From: DATCIH01 sp036507955
GTDB lineage: Bacteria; Bacillota; Clostridia; Clostridiales; Clostridiaceae
Direction of reading: 5' to 3'
NCBI GenBank assembly: GCA_036507955.1
Contig: DATCIH010000036.1
Coordinates: 1 to 24,019, forward strand
DNA: 24,019 bases
This document shows positions 6,658 through 13,557 of this stretch, one piece after another. The position numbers and the translations under genes are program-made. Within the stretch, counting starts at the first letter, position 1. The number at the start of each line of letters is the position of its first letter. The notes beneath the pieces were generated by a model. It made no database searches, was not told the DNA's origin, and worked only from the letters and a program-made list of their open reading frames with translations.

Positions 6658-8157
6658 ATGGATAACTTAGCTAAAAAGCTAGAGGAATTTAAAGAGTATA
6701 ATAGGAAAATAGAATATTTAAATAGTGCTTCTTCGGTGCTATATTGGGATATGCGGGTTGGTATTCCTTCAAAAGGAGTTGCCTATAGAGGAGAAGTGTT
6801 AGCATTTCTTTCGGGTGAAACCTATAAGCTTCAGACTTCCTCCACTATGGAGGAATATATTAAATATTTTGAAGGTAAAAACTTAGATACTATAAATACT
6901 TCCATGGTGCAAAGAGCTAAAAAGAATTATAATCTTACCAAAAAAATACCTGAAAAAAGATACATTGAATATGTAGAGCTTACTTCAAATTCAGAAATAG
7001 CTTGGCAAGAGGCTAAGGAGAAATCTGATTTTAGCATATTTAAGCCATATTTAGAAAAGATAGTGGATTTTAATCGGGAGTTTATTAATTATTGGGGCTA
7101 TGAAGTAAATAAATATGATACTCTATTAGACTTCTATGAGCCAGGTATAACTGTAGAAAAATTAGATAAGGTATTTACCGAGTTAAGAAGCGCTATAGTA
7201 GTTTTATTGGAAAAGATTAAGAAAAGTAGCGTTTCCCCTAGAACTGATTACTTTAATGAGAATTTTTCTAAGGTTTCCCAAGAAAGCTTCTCTAAATACA
7301 TATTAGAAAAGATGGGATTTGATTTTGAAAAAGGAAGACTAGATGAAAGCGTCCATCCTTTTACAATTGAATTTAGCAACAAGGATGTAAGAATAACAAC
7401 TAATTATCATGAAGATGATTTTAGAAGTGCTCTATTTGGAACCATACATGAAGGAGGCCACGCTATATATGAGCAGGCTATAGATGACAATCTAAAGGGA
7501 ACCCTGCTAGGATCGGGGGCATCTATGGGTATTCATGAATCCCAATCCAGGTTCTATGAAAACATAATAGGCAGGAGTAAGGAGTTTTGGACTTACTTTT
7601 ATATAGAAGCACAAAAGAGATTTCCTCAATTTAAAGGTGTCACATTAGAAGAATTTTATAAAGGGATAAATCATGTGGAGCCATCTTTAGTAAGAATAGA
7701 AGCGGATGAGCTAACTTATAGTCTTCATATTATCATAAGATATGAAATTGAGAAGGCTTTAATAAATGGAGAAATTGAAGTAACAGATCTTCCAAGGATT
7801 TGGGGAGAAAAATACAAGGAGTACCTAGGAGTTGAGCCGAAAAATGATAGTGAAGGGGTACTTCAAGATACCCATTGGGCAGGGGGAAGCTTTGGATATT
7901 TCCCAAGCTATGCCTTAGGCAATCTTTATGGAGCACAATTTTTAAATAAGATGTTAAAAGATATACCGGATAGCTTTGAAAGAATAGCTAATGGAGACCT
8001 TAAATTTCTTCAAGCTTGGCTTAAAGATAATATACATAATTATGGAGCAGTATATAAGCCTTCAGAAATAATTAAAAAAGTTACAGGGGAGGAACTTACA
8101 GCTAAATATTTTATAGAATATCTTAATAAAAAGTATTCCGAGATTTATAACATCTAG
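6658..8157 (+). CDS. M32 family metallocarboxypeptidase
   Basis: This 499-residue protein is a full-length carboxypeptidase Taq-type (M32) enzyme, a cytoplasmic zinc or cobalt exopeptidase that trims C-terminal residues. Numbering from ATG 6658, the HEGGH zinc motif is at 264-268 and the third ligand Glu lies in HESQSR near 294. The other M32 signatures are present: HPF near 233, DVRIT near 243, VRIEADELTY, and GVLQDTHWAGGSFGYFPSYALGN. ATG 6658 is chosen because the ribosome site AAGGTGG lies seven bases before it, whereas the ATG at 6652 is only one base from it. It is last in the EFR1/Cys-rich run and is followed by two hairpins. Confidence 0.94.
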   Translation: MDNLAKKLEEFKEYNRKIEYLNSASSVLYWDMRVGIPSKGVAYRGEVLAFLSGETYKLQTSSTMEEYIKYFEGKNLDTINTSMVQRAKKNYNLTKKIPEKRYIEYVELTSNSEIAWQEAKEKSDFSIFKPYLEKIVDFNREFINYWGYEVNKYDTLLDFYEPGITVEKLDKVFTELRSAIVVLLEKIKKSSVSPRTDYFNENFSKVSQESFSKYILEKMGFDFEKGRLDESVHPFTIEFSNKDVRITTNYHEDDFRSALFGTIHEGGHAIYEQAIDDNLKGTLLGSGASMGIHESQSRFYENIIGRSKEFWTYFYIEAQKRFPQFKGVTLEEFYKGINHVEPSLVRIEADELTYSLHIIIRYEIEKALINGEIEVTDLPRIWGEKYKEYLGVEPKNDSEGVLQDTHWAGGSFGYFPSYALGNLYGAQFLNKMLKDIPDSFERIANGDLKFLQAWLKDNIHNYGAVYKPSEIIKKVTGEELTAKYFIEYLNKKYSEIYNI

Positions 8158-8159
8158 AT

Positions 8160-8178
8160 TGCGCCTATGCTGGGCGCA
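8160..8178 (+). repeat. GC-rich hairpin just after the M32 peptidase stop
   Basis: TGCGCC and GGGCGCA form a six-base-pair, all-Watson-Crick stem two bases after the stop codon. It has no T-run of its own. It resembles the hairpin at 2302-2321, which also lies just past a gene and just before an AT-rich terminator. Confidence 0.5.
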
Positions 8179-8183
8179 CAATT

Positions 8184-8216
8184 AAGGGAGGTTAAGCTAT
8201 AAGCTAAACCTTCCTT
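8184..8216. terminator. Bidirectional terminator between M32 peptidase and pfp
   Basis: Arms 8184-8198 (AAGGGAGGTTAAGCT) and 8202-8216 pair over 15 positions with one mismatch and one wobble, around a three-base loop. The hairpin overlaps the last codons and stop of the minus-strand phosphofructokinase and also lies just past the plus-strand peptidase. Confidence 0.75.
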
Positions 8217-9436
8217 TCAAATTTAACATATTTTAACAAGCCGTTTTCTCCAAAGGAATTAACTTCACCTTTAATTAAGGGCTTTATATATTGAAGCATT
8301 TTTTCATTAACATTGGTACCTTCTTCATTCATCCAATCCCTAGGTACATATTTTTCTTTGTTACAAACATCCTTAAGGGGAACAAGCTTACTTTTACATA
8401 TGTAGGGTTTTTCAGACTTTCTATCTAAAGCTACCATATATCCAGAACTGCCCTTTGAAGCATATTTTACTGCCATTTTTCCAACAAACATAGCCTCATT
8501 CAAATCTGTTTTAGAGGCACAGTGCATAGCGCATCTTTGGCTTATACCAAGCTCAATAAATTTTGTCCTTTTATCTATATTGTTTATTATTAAATTTTGA
8601 AGATAAACTCCTATACCACCAAGCTGTGTATGACCAAATTGATCTCCTTTATCCTTTTCATTTTGAGTAGATAGGTAATCACCTTTATTATCCTTTAGCC
8701 CTTCTGAGGTTACTACTATAAGTTTATTATTTATACTATAAGCTTTTGCAACTTTATTTAAAAAATCCGTTTTCTCAAAGGGGATTTCTGGAATTAATAT
8801 CAATTGATTAATATCATCTATACTATCTTTTATTATTCCAGTTGAAGCAGCAATCCATCCTGTATCTCTACCCATTACCTCAACTACCGCGATTGAACTG
8901 TTGTTATAGGTGTTTGTATCAAACCACATTTCCATAACTACGTTTGATGCATACTTGGCGCTACTCCCAAAGCCTGGGCAATGGTCCGTGACAACTAAAT
9001 CGTTATCTATGGTTTTAGGGATACCTATTATTTTGATGTCATAATCTTTCAATTTGCCATATTCATATAGCTTGCTAGCCGCATCCATGGAATCATTTCC
9101 ACCTATATAAAAAAAATACTTAATATTAAATTCTCTAAAAATTTCAAATAATAATTCATATTCCAAAGGGTCTTCTTTAAAATCCTTTAGTTTATACCTG
9201 CAAGAGCCTAAAGCTGAAGAAGGTAAATATTTCATTCCCTTTAAGGTTTTTTTGTTTACTTTACCCACATCAAATATTTTCCTTGATAATATTCCTTCTG
9301 TTCCATAGACACCAGCATAGGCAATGCCATTACTAAGTTTTAAAAATTCAGTTATTACTCCATAGGCGGACGAATTTATTACTGTTGTTGGCCCACCAGA
9401 TTGAGCAACTAAACAATTTCCTGCTAAAAGTTTCAT
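8204..9436 (-). CDS. pfp: PPi-type 6-phosphofructokinase
   Basis: This 410-residue protein is a phosphofructokinase of the pyrophosphate-using group, phosphorylating fructose-6-phosphate reversibly in the cytoplasm. The phosphate-donor loop QSGGPTTVIN is at 12-21. GGND at 112-115 has Asp where ATP enzymes have Gly (E. coli Gly104), and PKTIDND at 140-146 has Lys where they have Gly (Gly124); both changes are known markers of PPi use. TDHCPGFGSSAKY and MGRDTGW follow as expected. The start ATG is preceded by GGAGGTGA with a four-base spacer. It is a single gene, divergent from the small Cys-rich gene at 9594. Direct assay would be needed to exclude ATP use. Confidence 0.92.
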   Translation of the reverse strand: MKLLAGNCLVAQSGGPTTVINSSAYGVITEFLKLSNGIAYAGVYGTEGILSRKIFDVGKVNKKTLKGMKYLPSSALGSCRYKLKDFKEDPLEYELLFEIFREFNIKYFFYIGGNDSMDAASKLYEYGKLKDYDIKIIGIPKTIDNDLVVTDHCPGFGSSAKYASNVVMEMWFDTNTYNNSSIAVVEVMGRDTGWIAASTGIIKDSIDDINQLILIPEIPFEKTDFLNKVAKAYSINNKLIVVTSEGLKDNKGDYLSTQNEKDKGDQFGHTQLGGIGVYLQNLIINNIDKRTKFIELGISQRCAMHCASKTDLNEAMFVGKMAVKYASKGSSGYMVALDRKSEKPYICKSKLVPLKDVCNKEKYVPRDWMNEEGTNVNEKMLQYIKPLIKGEVNSFGENGLLKYVKFERKV

Positions 9437-9494
9437 TGGCTCACCTCCGTTTTATTAATAAAATTAGAATACTACAAATTAGCTTAAATTTATA

Positions 9495-9544
9495 GGTATT
9501 ATTTTTGAATAATATCAAATACTAAATTAGTAAAGGATATTATC
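9495..9544. promoter_or_regulatory. Repeated GATAATATC-like sites between divergent genes
   Basis: GGTATTATT (9495-9503) and AATAATATC (9508-9516) form a nine-position inverted repeat with a four-base centre. A further GATATTATC lies at 9536-9544. The sites sit between divergent pfp and the small Cys-rich gene and could be an operator, but the AT-rich composition makes chance possible. Confidence 0.3.
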
Positions 9545-9593
9545 AATTGCATTAGCATAAATTAATATGTGAACTTTTTTAGGGAGGAATATA

Positions 9594-9782
9594 ATGTTAG
9601 AGATAGAGACGATGAAAGTGGCTAATAGTTGCTTAGGGTATGAATCTTATAAAAAGGATTTTACAATTGCCCTTTGTGATAACAATAGTAATTCTAATAG
9701 TTGTAATAGTTGCCATCATTTAAAAAATGATAAATGTGAAAGATATTTATTTGATAAAATAACCTGTAGGCAATATATTTAA
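9594..9782 (+). CDS. Small cysteine-rich hypothetical protein
   Basis: A 62-residue protein (MLEIETMKVANSCLGYESYKK...) begins six bases after AGGGAGG and ends in TAA. Its cysteines lie at 13, 28, 37, 40, 48 and 58, including a CNSC pair and a KCERY motif. This suggests metal binding, but the pattern differs from the eight-cysteine protein at 6449. An asparagine/serine-rich stretch (DNNSNSNSCNSC) lies in the middle. It is a monocistronic unit with its own strong terminator, which supports it being a real gene. Function unknown. Confidence 0.72.
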   Translation: MLEIETMKVANSCLGYESYKKDFTIALCDNNSNSNSCNSCHHLKNDKCERYLFDKITCRQYI

Positions 9783-9789
9783 TTTAGAT

Positions 9790-9820
9790 AATGATACAAG
9801 CCCCATATGCTTGTATCATT
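9790..9820 (+). terminator. Terminator of the small Cys-rich gene
   Basis: AATGATACAAGC (9790-9801) and GCTTGTATCATT (9809-9820) are a perfect 12-base-pair stem with a seven-base loop, followed by ATTTTATTG. Confidence 0.88.
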
Positions 9821-10183
9821 ATTTTATTGTAAAATTTAATATTATTCATAAAAAATGAATTAATGCTTTCACTATATATGCAATTTAAAATAAATTTTCA
9901 CTTAAAATTTCCACTTTTCATTGTTAAAAATTAGATTAAGTGATAAAATATAAATTACTATCAAAAACAGAGGATTTCTATCTCATTAGGATTAGAAATT
10001 AGGCATTTAATTTTCATTTGTTTTTTTATCTATTAACTAATAATTGCAAGGTATGAATAAAGCTTGCCTCAGGTACTAATTATTACTGTATAAAACATAC
10101 TGATAATTGTATAATTATAAGGTATAATAATAAAACTTAAGATGAGTATAGATTTTTAATAAGAAATTATAGGGGGCAATCAA
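9821..10183 (+). other. AT-rich intergenic region upstream of the serine operon
   Basis: These 363 bases hold no convincing gene. A broken inverted repeat lies at 10038-10086 (TAATAATT + GCAAG pairing with CTTGC, then ten unpaired bases, then AATTATTA), just upstream of a promoter at 10100-10128. I looked for a serine T-box (no AGGGTGG-type box) and for known riboswitch cores and saw none. Confidence 0.5.
10100..10128 (+). promoter_or_regulatory. Putative promoter of the serine operon
   Basis: A perfect -10 TATAAT (10123-10128) has a weak -35 CTGATA (10100-10105) 17 bases upstream. Transcription would start about 45-50 bases before the first ATG. Confidence 0.5.
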
Positions 10184-11257
10184 ATGCATAAAAAGTTATT
10201 TATTCCAGGACCAGTTGAGGTAAGCCAGGATGTATTAGAAAAGATGGGGACTCCAATGATCGGGCATAGGGGGAAGGATGCATCATTACTTCAAAGAGGT
10301 ATCAGTGATAAGCTACGAGTTGTTTTTCATACTAAGGAGGAAATATTGATTTCTACTTCTTCTGGAAGCGGACTTATGGAGGGAGCTATCAGATCCTGCA
10401 CAGCTAAAAAGGCAGCAGTATTTTCTATAGGAGCTTTCGGTAAAAGATGGTATGAGATGGCTAAGTTTAACAATGTTCCTGCAGATTTATTTGAGGTAGA
10501 ATCCGGAAAGGCTACATCTGCTGAGGACGTTGACAAGGTTTTAGCAACAGGAGATTATGATCTAATAACAATAACTCATAATGAGACAGCAACAGGAGTT
10601 ATGAATCCCTTAGAGGATTTATCAAAGGTTATTAAAAAGTATCCAGATGTAATTTGGTGCGTTGATTCAGTTAGCTCAATGGCAGGTACATTAATTGAAG
10701 TGGATAAGCTTGGAATAGACATATGTATAACTTCAAGTCAAAAGGCATTAGGACTTCCTCCAGGAATGGCAGTTTGTTCTTTTTCCCAAAAAGCTGTGGA
10801 AAGAGCTAAAACTGTTCCCTTCAGAGGCTTTTATTTAGATTTGCTAGCTCTTTATAATTTCGTTCAAAAAAAAGATTACCAATATCCATCTACTCCTTCA
10901 CTTTCCCATATGTTTGCACTTGATTATCAATTAGATAAAATATTAAAAGAGGGAATTGAAGTAAGATATGAAAGACATATAAAGATGGCTGAGCTCGTAA
11001 GAAGCTGGGCAAGAAAGTATTTTGCTATATTTGGGGATGAAAGATATCTTTCAAATACAGTAACCTGTATTTCTAATACAAGAGGAATTGATATCTCTGC
11101 ATTAAATAAAGAATTAGGAAACAGAGGGATGCAGCTTGCAAATGGTTATGGCCCATTAAAGGATAAAACCTTTAGGATAGCTCACATGGCAGATTGTAGC
11201 ATAGAAGATATTGAAGAGTTACTTAAAAATATAAACGAAATATTAGGCTTAAGTTAA
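10184..11257 (+). CDS. Class V aminotransferase, likely phosphoserine/serine-type
   Basis: This 357-residue PLP enzyme belongs to the alanine-glyoxylate/serine-pyruvate class V group rather than classical SerC. It starts KLFIPGPVEVSQDVLEKMGTPMIGHRG, has the substrate/PLP region STSSGSG (58-63), THNETATG (131-138), Asp161 in CVDSVSSMAG for the pyridine nitrogen, and the Schiff-base Lys187 in ITSSQKALGLPPG. Being first in an operon with a 3-phosphoglycerate dehydrogenase, it most likely makes phosphoserine from 3-phosphohydroxypyruvate; alanine-glyoxylate or serine-pyruvate activity is the alternative. The ribosome site AGGGGGC is seven bases before ATG. serA follows after 17 bases. Confidence 0.9.
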   Translation: MHKKLFIPGPVEVSQDVLEKMGTPMIGHRGKDASLLQRGISDKLRVVFHTKEEILISTSSGSGLMEGAIRSCTAKKAAVFSIGAFGKRWYEMAKFNNVPADLFEVESGKATSAEDVDKVLATGDYDLITITHNETATGVMNPLEDLSKVIKKYPDVIWCVDSVSSMAGTLIEVDKLGIDICITSSQKALGLPPGMAVCSFSQKAVERAKTVPFRGFYLDLLALYNFVQKKDYQYPSTPSLSHMFALDYQLDKILKEGIEVRYERHIKMAELVRSWARKYFAIFGDERYLSNTVTCISNTRGIDISALNKELGNRGMQLANGYGPLKDKTFRIAHMADCSIEDIEELLKNINEILGLS

Positions 11258-11274
11258 TATAAGGGGGGATTATC

Positions 11275-12186
11275 ATGGTACGAATACTTGTAACTGACGG
11301 CATGGAGCAGTCAGCAATAGATAGTCTTAAAACAAAGGGCTTTGAGGTTGTAGAACAATTTTATGATGCTAATGTTTTAGGAGATGAGCTTAAAAACTTT
11401 GATGTACTAGTTGTAAGGTCTGCGACTAAGGTTAAAAAGCCGATCATAGATCAGGTAGCAGAAAGTGGAAGATTAAAGTTAATAATTAGAGGTGGCGTAG
11501 GAGTTGACAACATAGATATTGCTTATGCTATTGAAAATGGTATAAAGGTTAACAACACTCCAAATGCTAGCAGTGCTTCAGTTGCAGAGCTCGCTATAGG
11601 ACATATGTTTGCAGTAGCAAGATTTATAAATATAGCTAATGTTGCTATGCGACAAGGGAAATGGGATAAGAAAAGATATGAAGGTATCGAGCTTGGTGGT
11701 AAAACCTTGGGTTTAATAGGCTTTGGAAGAATCTCCAGGGAAGTTGCAAAAAAAGCATCAGCTCTTGGTATGAAAATAATTTATACAGATATAATAGGTA
11801 AGGTAGAAGGCTATGAGGATTATCAATATTGCAGCTTAAAGGAGCTTTTGACCAAAGCAGATTTCGTTTCTTTACATATTCCTTTAGATAAGGATAAGGG
11901 CGCCGTAATTGGAGCAAAAGAAATAGAAATTATGAAAGATGGCGCAATTATAATAAATTGTGCTAGGGGCGGAGTAGTTTCAGAGAGTGCATTACTTGAT
12001 GCTCTAAATAGTGGCAAACTTGCTGGTGCAGGTATTGATGTATTTGATGAGGAGCCAACAAGAAACGAAGAGCTTGTAAATCATCCAAGGGTTTCAGTAA
12101 CTCCACATATTGGAGCAGCAACAGTAGAAGCCCAAACTAGGATAGGTGAAGAAATAGTAGGAATTATAGTAGACTTTTTCGATTAA
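11275..12186 (+). CDS. serA: D-3-phosphoglycerate dehydrogenase, short form
   Basis: This 303-residue enzyme oxidises 3-phosphoglycerate to 3-phosphohydroxypyruvate with NAD, the first step of serine synthesis. It shows the D-2-hydroxyacid dehydrogenase fold. The active-site arginine region is IRGGVGVDNID (71-81), the Rossmann loop is GLIGFGRISREVA (146-158), and catalytic Arg231 (NCARGG), Glu260 (DEEPT) and His278 (TPHIGA) are all present. It ends right after the catalytic domain, with no ACT or intervening domain, so ACT-mediated serine feedback is not expected. A GGGGGG ribosome site precedes ATG. It is flanked by the aminotransferase and DUF1015 with gaps of 17 and 20 bases. Confidence 0.93.
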   Translation: MVRILVTDGMEQSAIDSLKTKGFEVVEQFYDANVLGDELKNFDVLVVRSATKVKKPIIDQVAESGRLKLIIRGGVGVDNIDIAYAIENGIKVNNTPNASSASVAELAIGHMFAVARFINIANVAMRQGKWDKKRYEGIELGGKTLGLIGFGRISREVAKKASALGMKIIYTDIIGKVEGYEDYQYCSLKELLTKADFVSLHIPLDKDKGAVIGAKEIEIMKDGAIIINCARGGVVSESALLDALNSGKLAGAGIDVFDEEPTRNEELVNHPRVSVTPHIGAATVEAQTRIGEEIVGIIVDFFD

Positions 12187-12206
12187 TATATACAGGAGGA
12201 CAATTT

Positions 12207-13451
12207 ATGGCAGTGATAAAACCCTTCAGAGCGGTGAGACCAATTGTAGAGCTTGCAGTTAAGGTTGCTGCACTTCCTTATGATGTTATGAACTCTAAGG
12301 AAGCAAAGGAAATGGTAAAAGGAAATCCATATTCTTTTCTACACGTGGACAAACCTGAAATAGATATGGAAGACGGGGTTAACATATATGATAAATCTGT
12401 CTATGAGGGAGCAAGAAAATATCTTGATCGTCTTATAGAAGAAGGCACTCTTATTATGGAGGATAAACCAAAACTTTATATATATAGACAAATAATGAAA
12501 GGTAGAGCTCAGACTGGGATTGTGGCCTGTGCCTCCATTGATGACTATCTTAACAATAAAATTAAAAAGCATGAAAATACAATTGCTGCAAAGGAAACAG
12601 ATAGAATAAATCATGTTACCTATTGCGATGCTCAAACTGGCCCTATATTTTTAACTTACAGGAGTGTAGATGAAATAAATGAAATAGTTAGCCTTCAGAC
12701 AAGGTCAACTCCTGTTTATGATTTTAAATCAGAGGATGGGGTTTCTCAGATTGTTTGGGTTATTGAAGAGGATGAAGTTATAGATAGACTTACCACCCTA
12801 TTTTTAGGGGTTGAGAATATGTACATAGCAGACGGGCATCACAGAGCTAATTCTGCGGTAAGAGTAGGACTTAAGAAAAGAAAAGCGATGACTACTTTCA
12901 CTGGAGAAGAAGAGTTCAATTACTTTTTAACTGTTATATTTCCTGACAAGGATTTATATATCATGGATTACAACAGAGTTGTAAGTGATCTTAATGGTTT
13001 ATCCCAGGAGGAATATTTGCAGAAGATATCCGAAAGTTTTGATGTTAGGGAATTTTCAGAGCCCGGGTCCTGTAAACCAGATTCTAAGTATACTTACGGA
13101 ATGTTTATGGATGGGAAATGGTATATTCTTCGGGCAAAGGAAGGGACTTATAGTCTTATTGATCCTGTTGCAGGCCTTGATGTTTCAATATTGCAGGATA
13201 ATTTGCTAGGACCAATTTTAGGTATAAAGGATCCAAGAACTGATGATAGAATTGATTTTGTAGGCGGAATTAGAGGACTTCATGGATTAGAAAAAAGAGT
13301 TAAGGAAGGTATGAAATTAGCCTTTGCCTTATATCCTCCAACAATAAAGGAATTAATGGACATAGCAGATATTGGAGAAATAATGCCTCCTAAATCTACT
13401 TGGTTTGAGCCCAAGCTAAGAAGCGGGCTATTTATACATAAGATAGGGTAG
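12207..13451 (+). CDS. DUF1015 family protein, third gene of serine operon
   Basis: This 414-residue protein matches the DUF1015 family: an N-terminal PFRAVRP...PYDVM segment (6-28), NPYSFLHVDKPE (40-51), KHENTIAAKETDR (121-133) and the hallmark YIADGHHRANSA (206-217). No membrane segment or signal is seen. The DGHHR-x-x-A motif resembles the phosphate-binding G-x-H/R-R motif of the ParB/sulfiredoxin fold, which also includes the free serine kinase SerK; this link is my inference. Its position 20 bases after serA, with AGGAGG before ATG, suggests a role in phosphoserine or serine metabolism. No SerB-type phosphatase is in the window. A terminator follows. Confidence 0.85.
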   Translation: MAVIKPFRAVRPIVELAVKVAALPYDVMNSKEAKEMVKGNPYSFLHVDKPEIDMEDGVNIYDKSVYEGARKYLDRLIEEGTLIMEDKPKLYIYRQIMKGRAQTGIVACASIDDYLNNKIKKHENTIAAKETDRINHVTYCDAQTGPIFLTYRSVDEINEIVSLQTRSTPVYDFKSEDGVSQIVWVIEEDEVIDRLTTLFLGVENMYIADGHHRANSAVRVGLKKRKAMTTFTGEEEFNYFLTVIFPDKDLYIMDYNRVVSDLNGLSQEEYLQKISESFDVREFSEPGSCKPDSKYTYGMFMDGKWYILRAKEGTYSLIDPVAGLDVSILQDNLLGPILGIKDPRTDDRIDFVGGIRGLHGLEKRVKEGMKLAFALYPPTIKELMDIADIGEIMPPKSTWFEPKLRSGLFIHKIG

Positions 13452-13461
13452 ACGGCAAGAA

Positions 13462-13518
13462 AACAAGGGTCATATTAGAGAAGAGATTAATTTCTGTTTT
13501 CTATATGGCCTTTTTGTT
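13462..13518 (+). terminator. Terminator of the serine operon
   Basis: GGGTCATAT (13467-13475) pairs with ATATGGCCT (13503-13511), with wobbles, and flanking AACAA/TTGTT can extend it. The stem runs into TTTTTGTT. Confidence 0.75.
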
Positions 13519-13557
13519 ATATATTGATACTAAGCAAATTTACGAGGAGTGAAAAAA

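Noticed and set aside
10038..10086. Broken inverted repeat as an attenuator for the aminotransferase gene
   Set aside because: It lies upstream of the likely promoter, so it would not be in the transcript; at most it is an operator, and the AT-rich arms could be chance.
9821..10183. T-box or serine riboswitch upstream of the serine operon
   Set aside because: No T-box AGGGTGG-type sequence, no terminator before the gene, and the likely promoter is too close (about 50 bases) to the ATG.
13549..13557. GTG at 13549 as start of the GH74-type gene
   Set aside because: It directly touches the GAGGA ribosome site; ATG 13558 has proper spacing.
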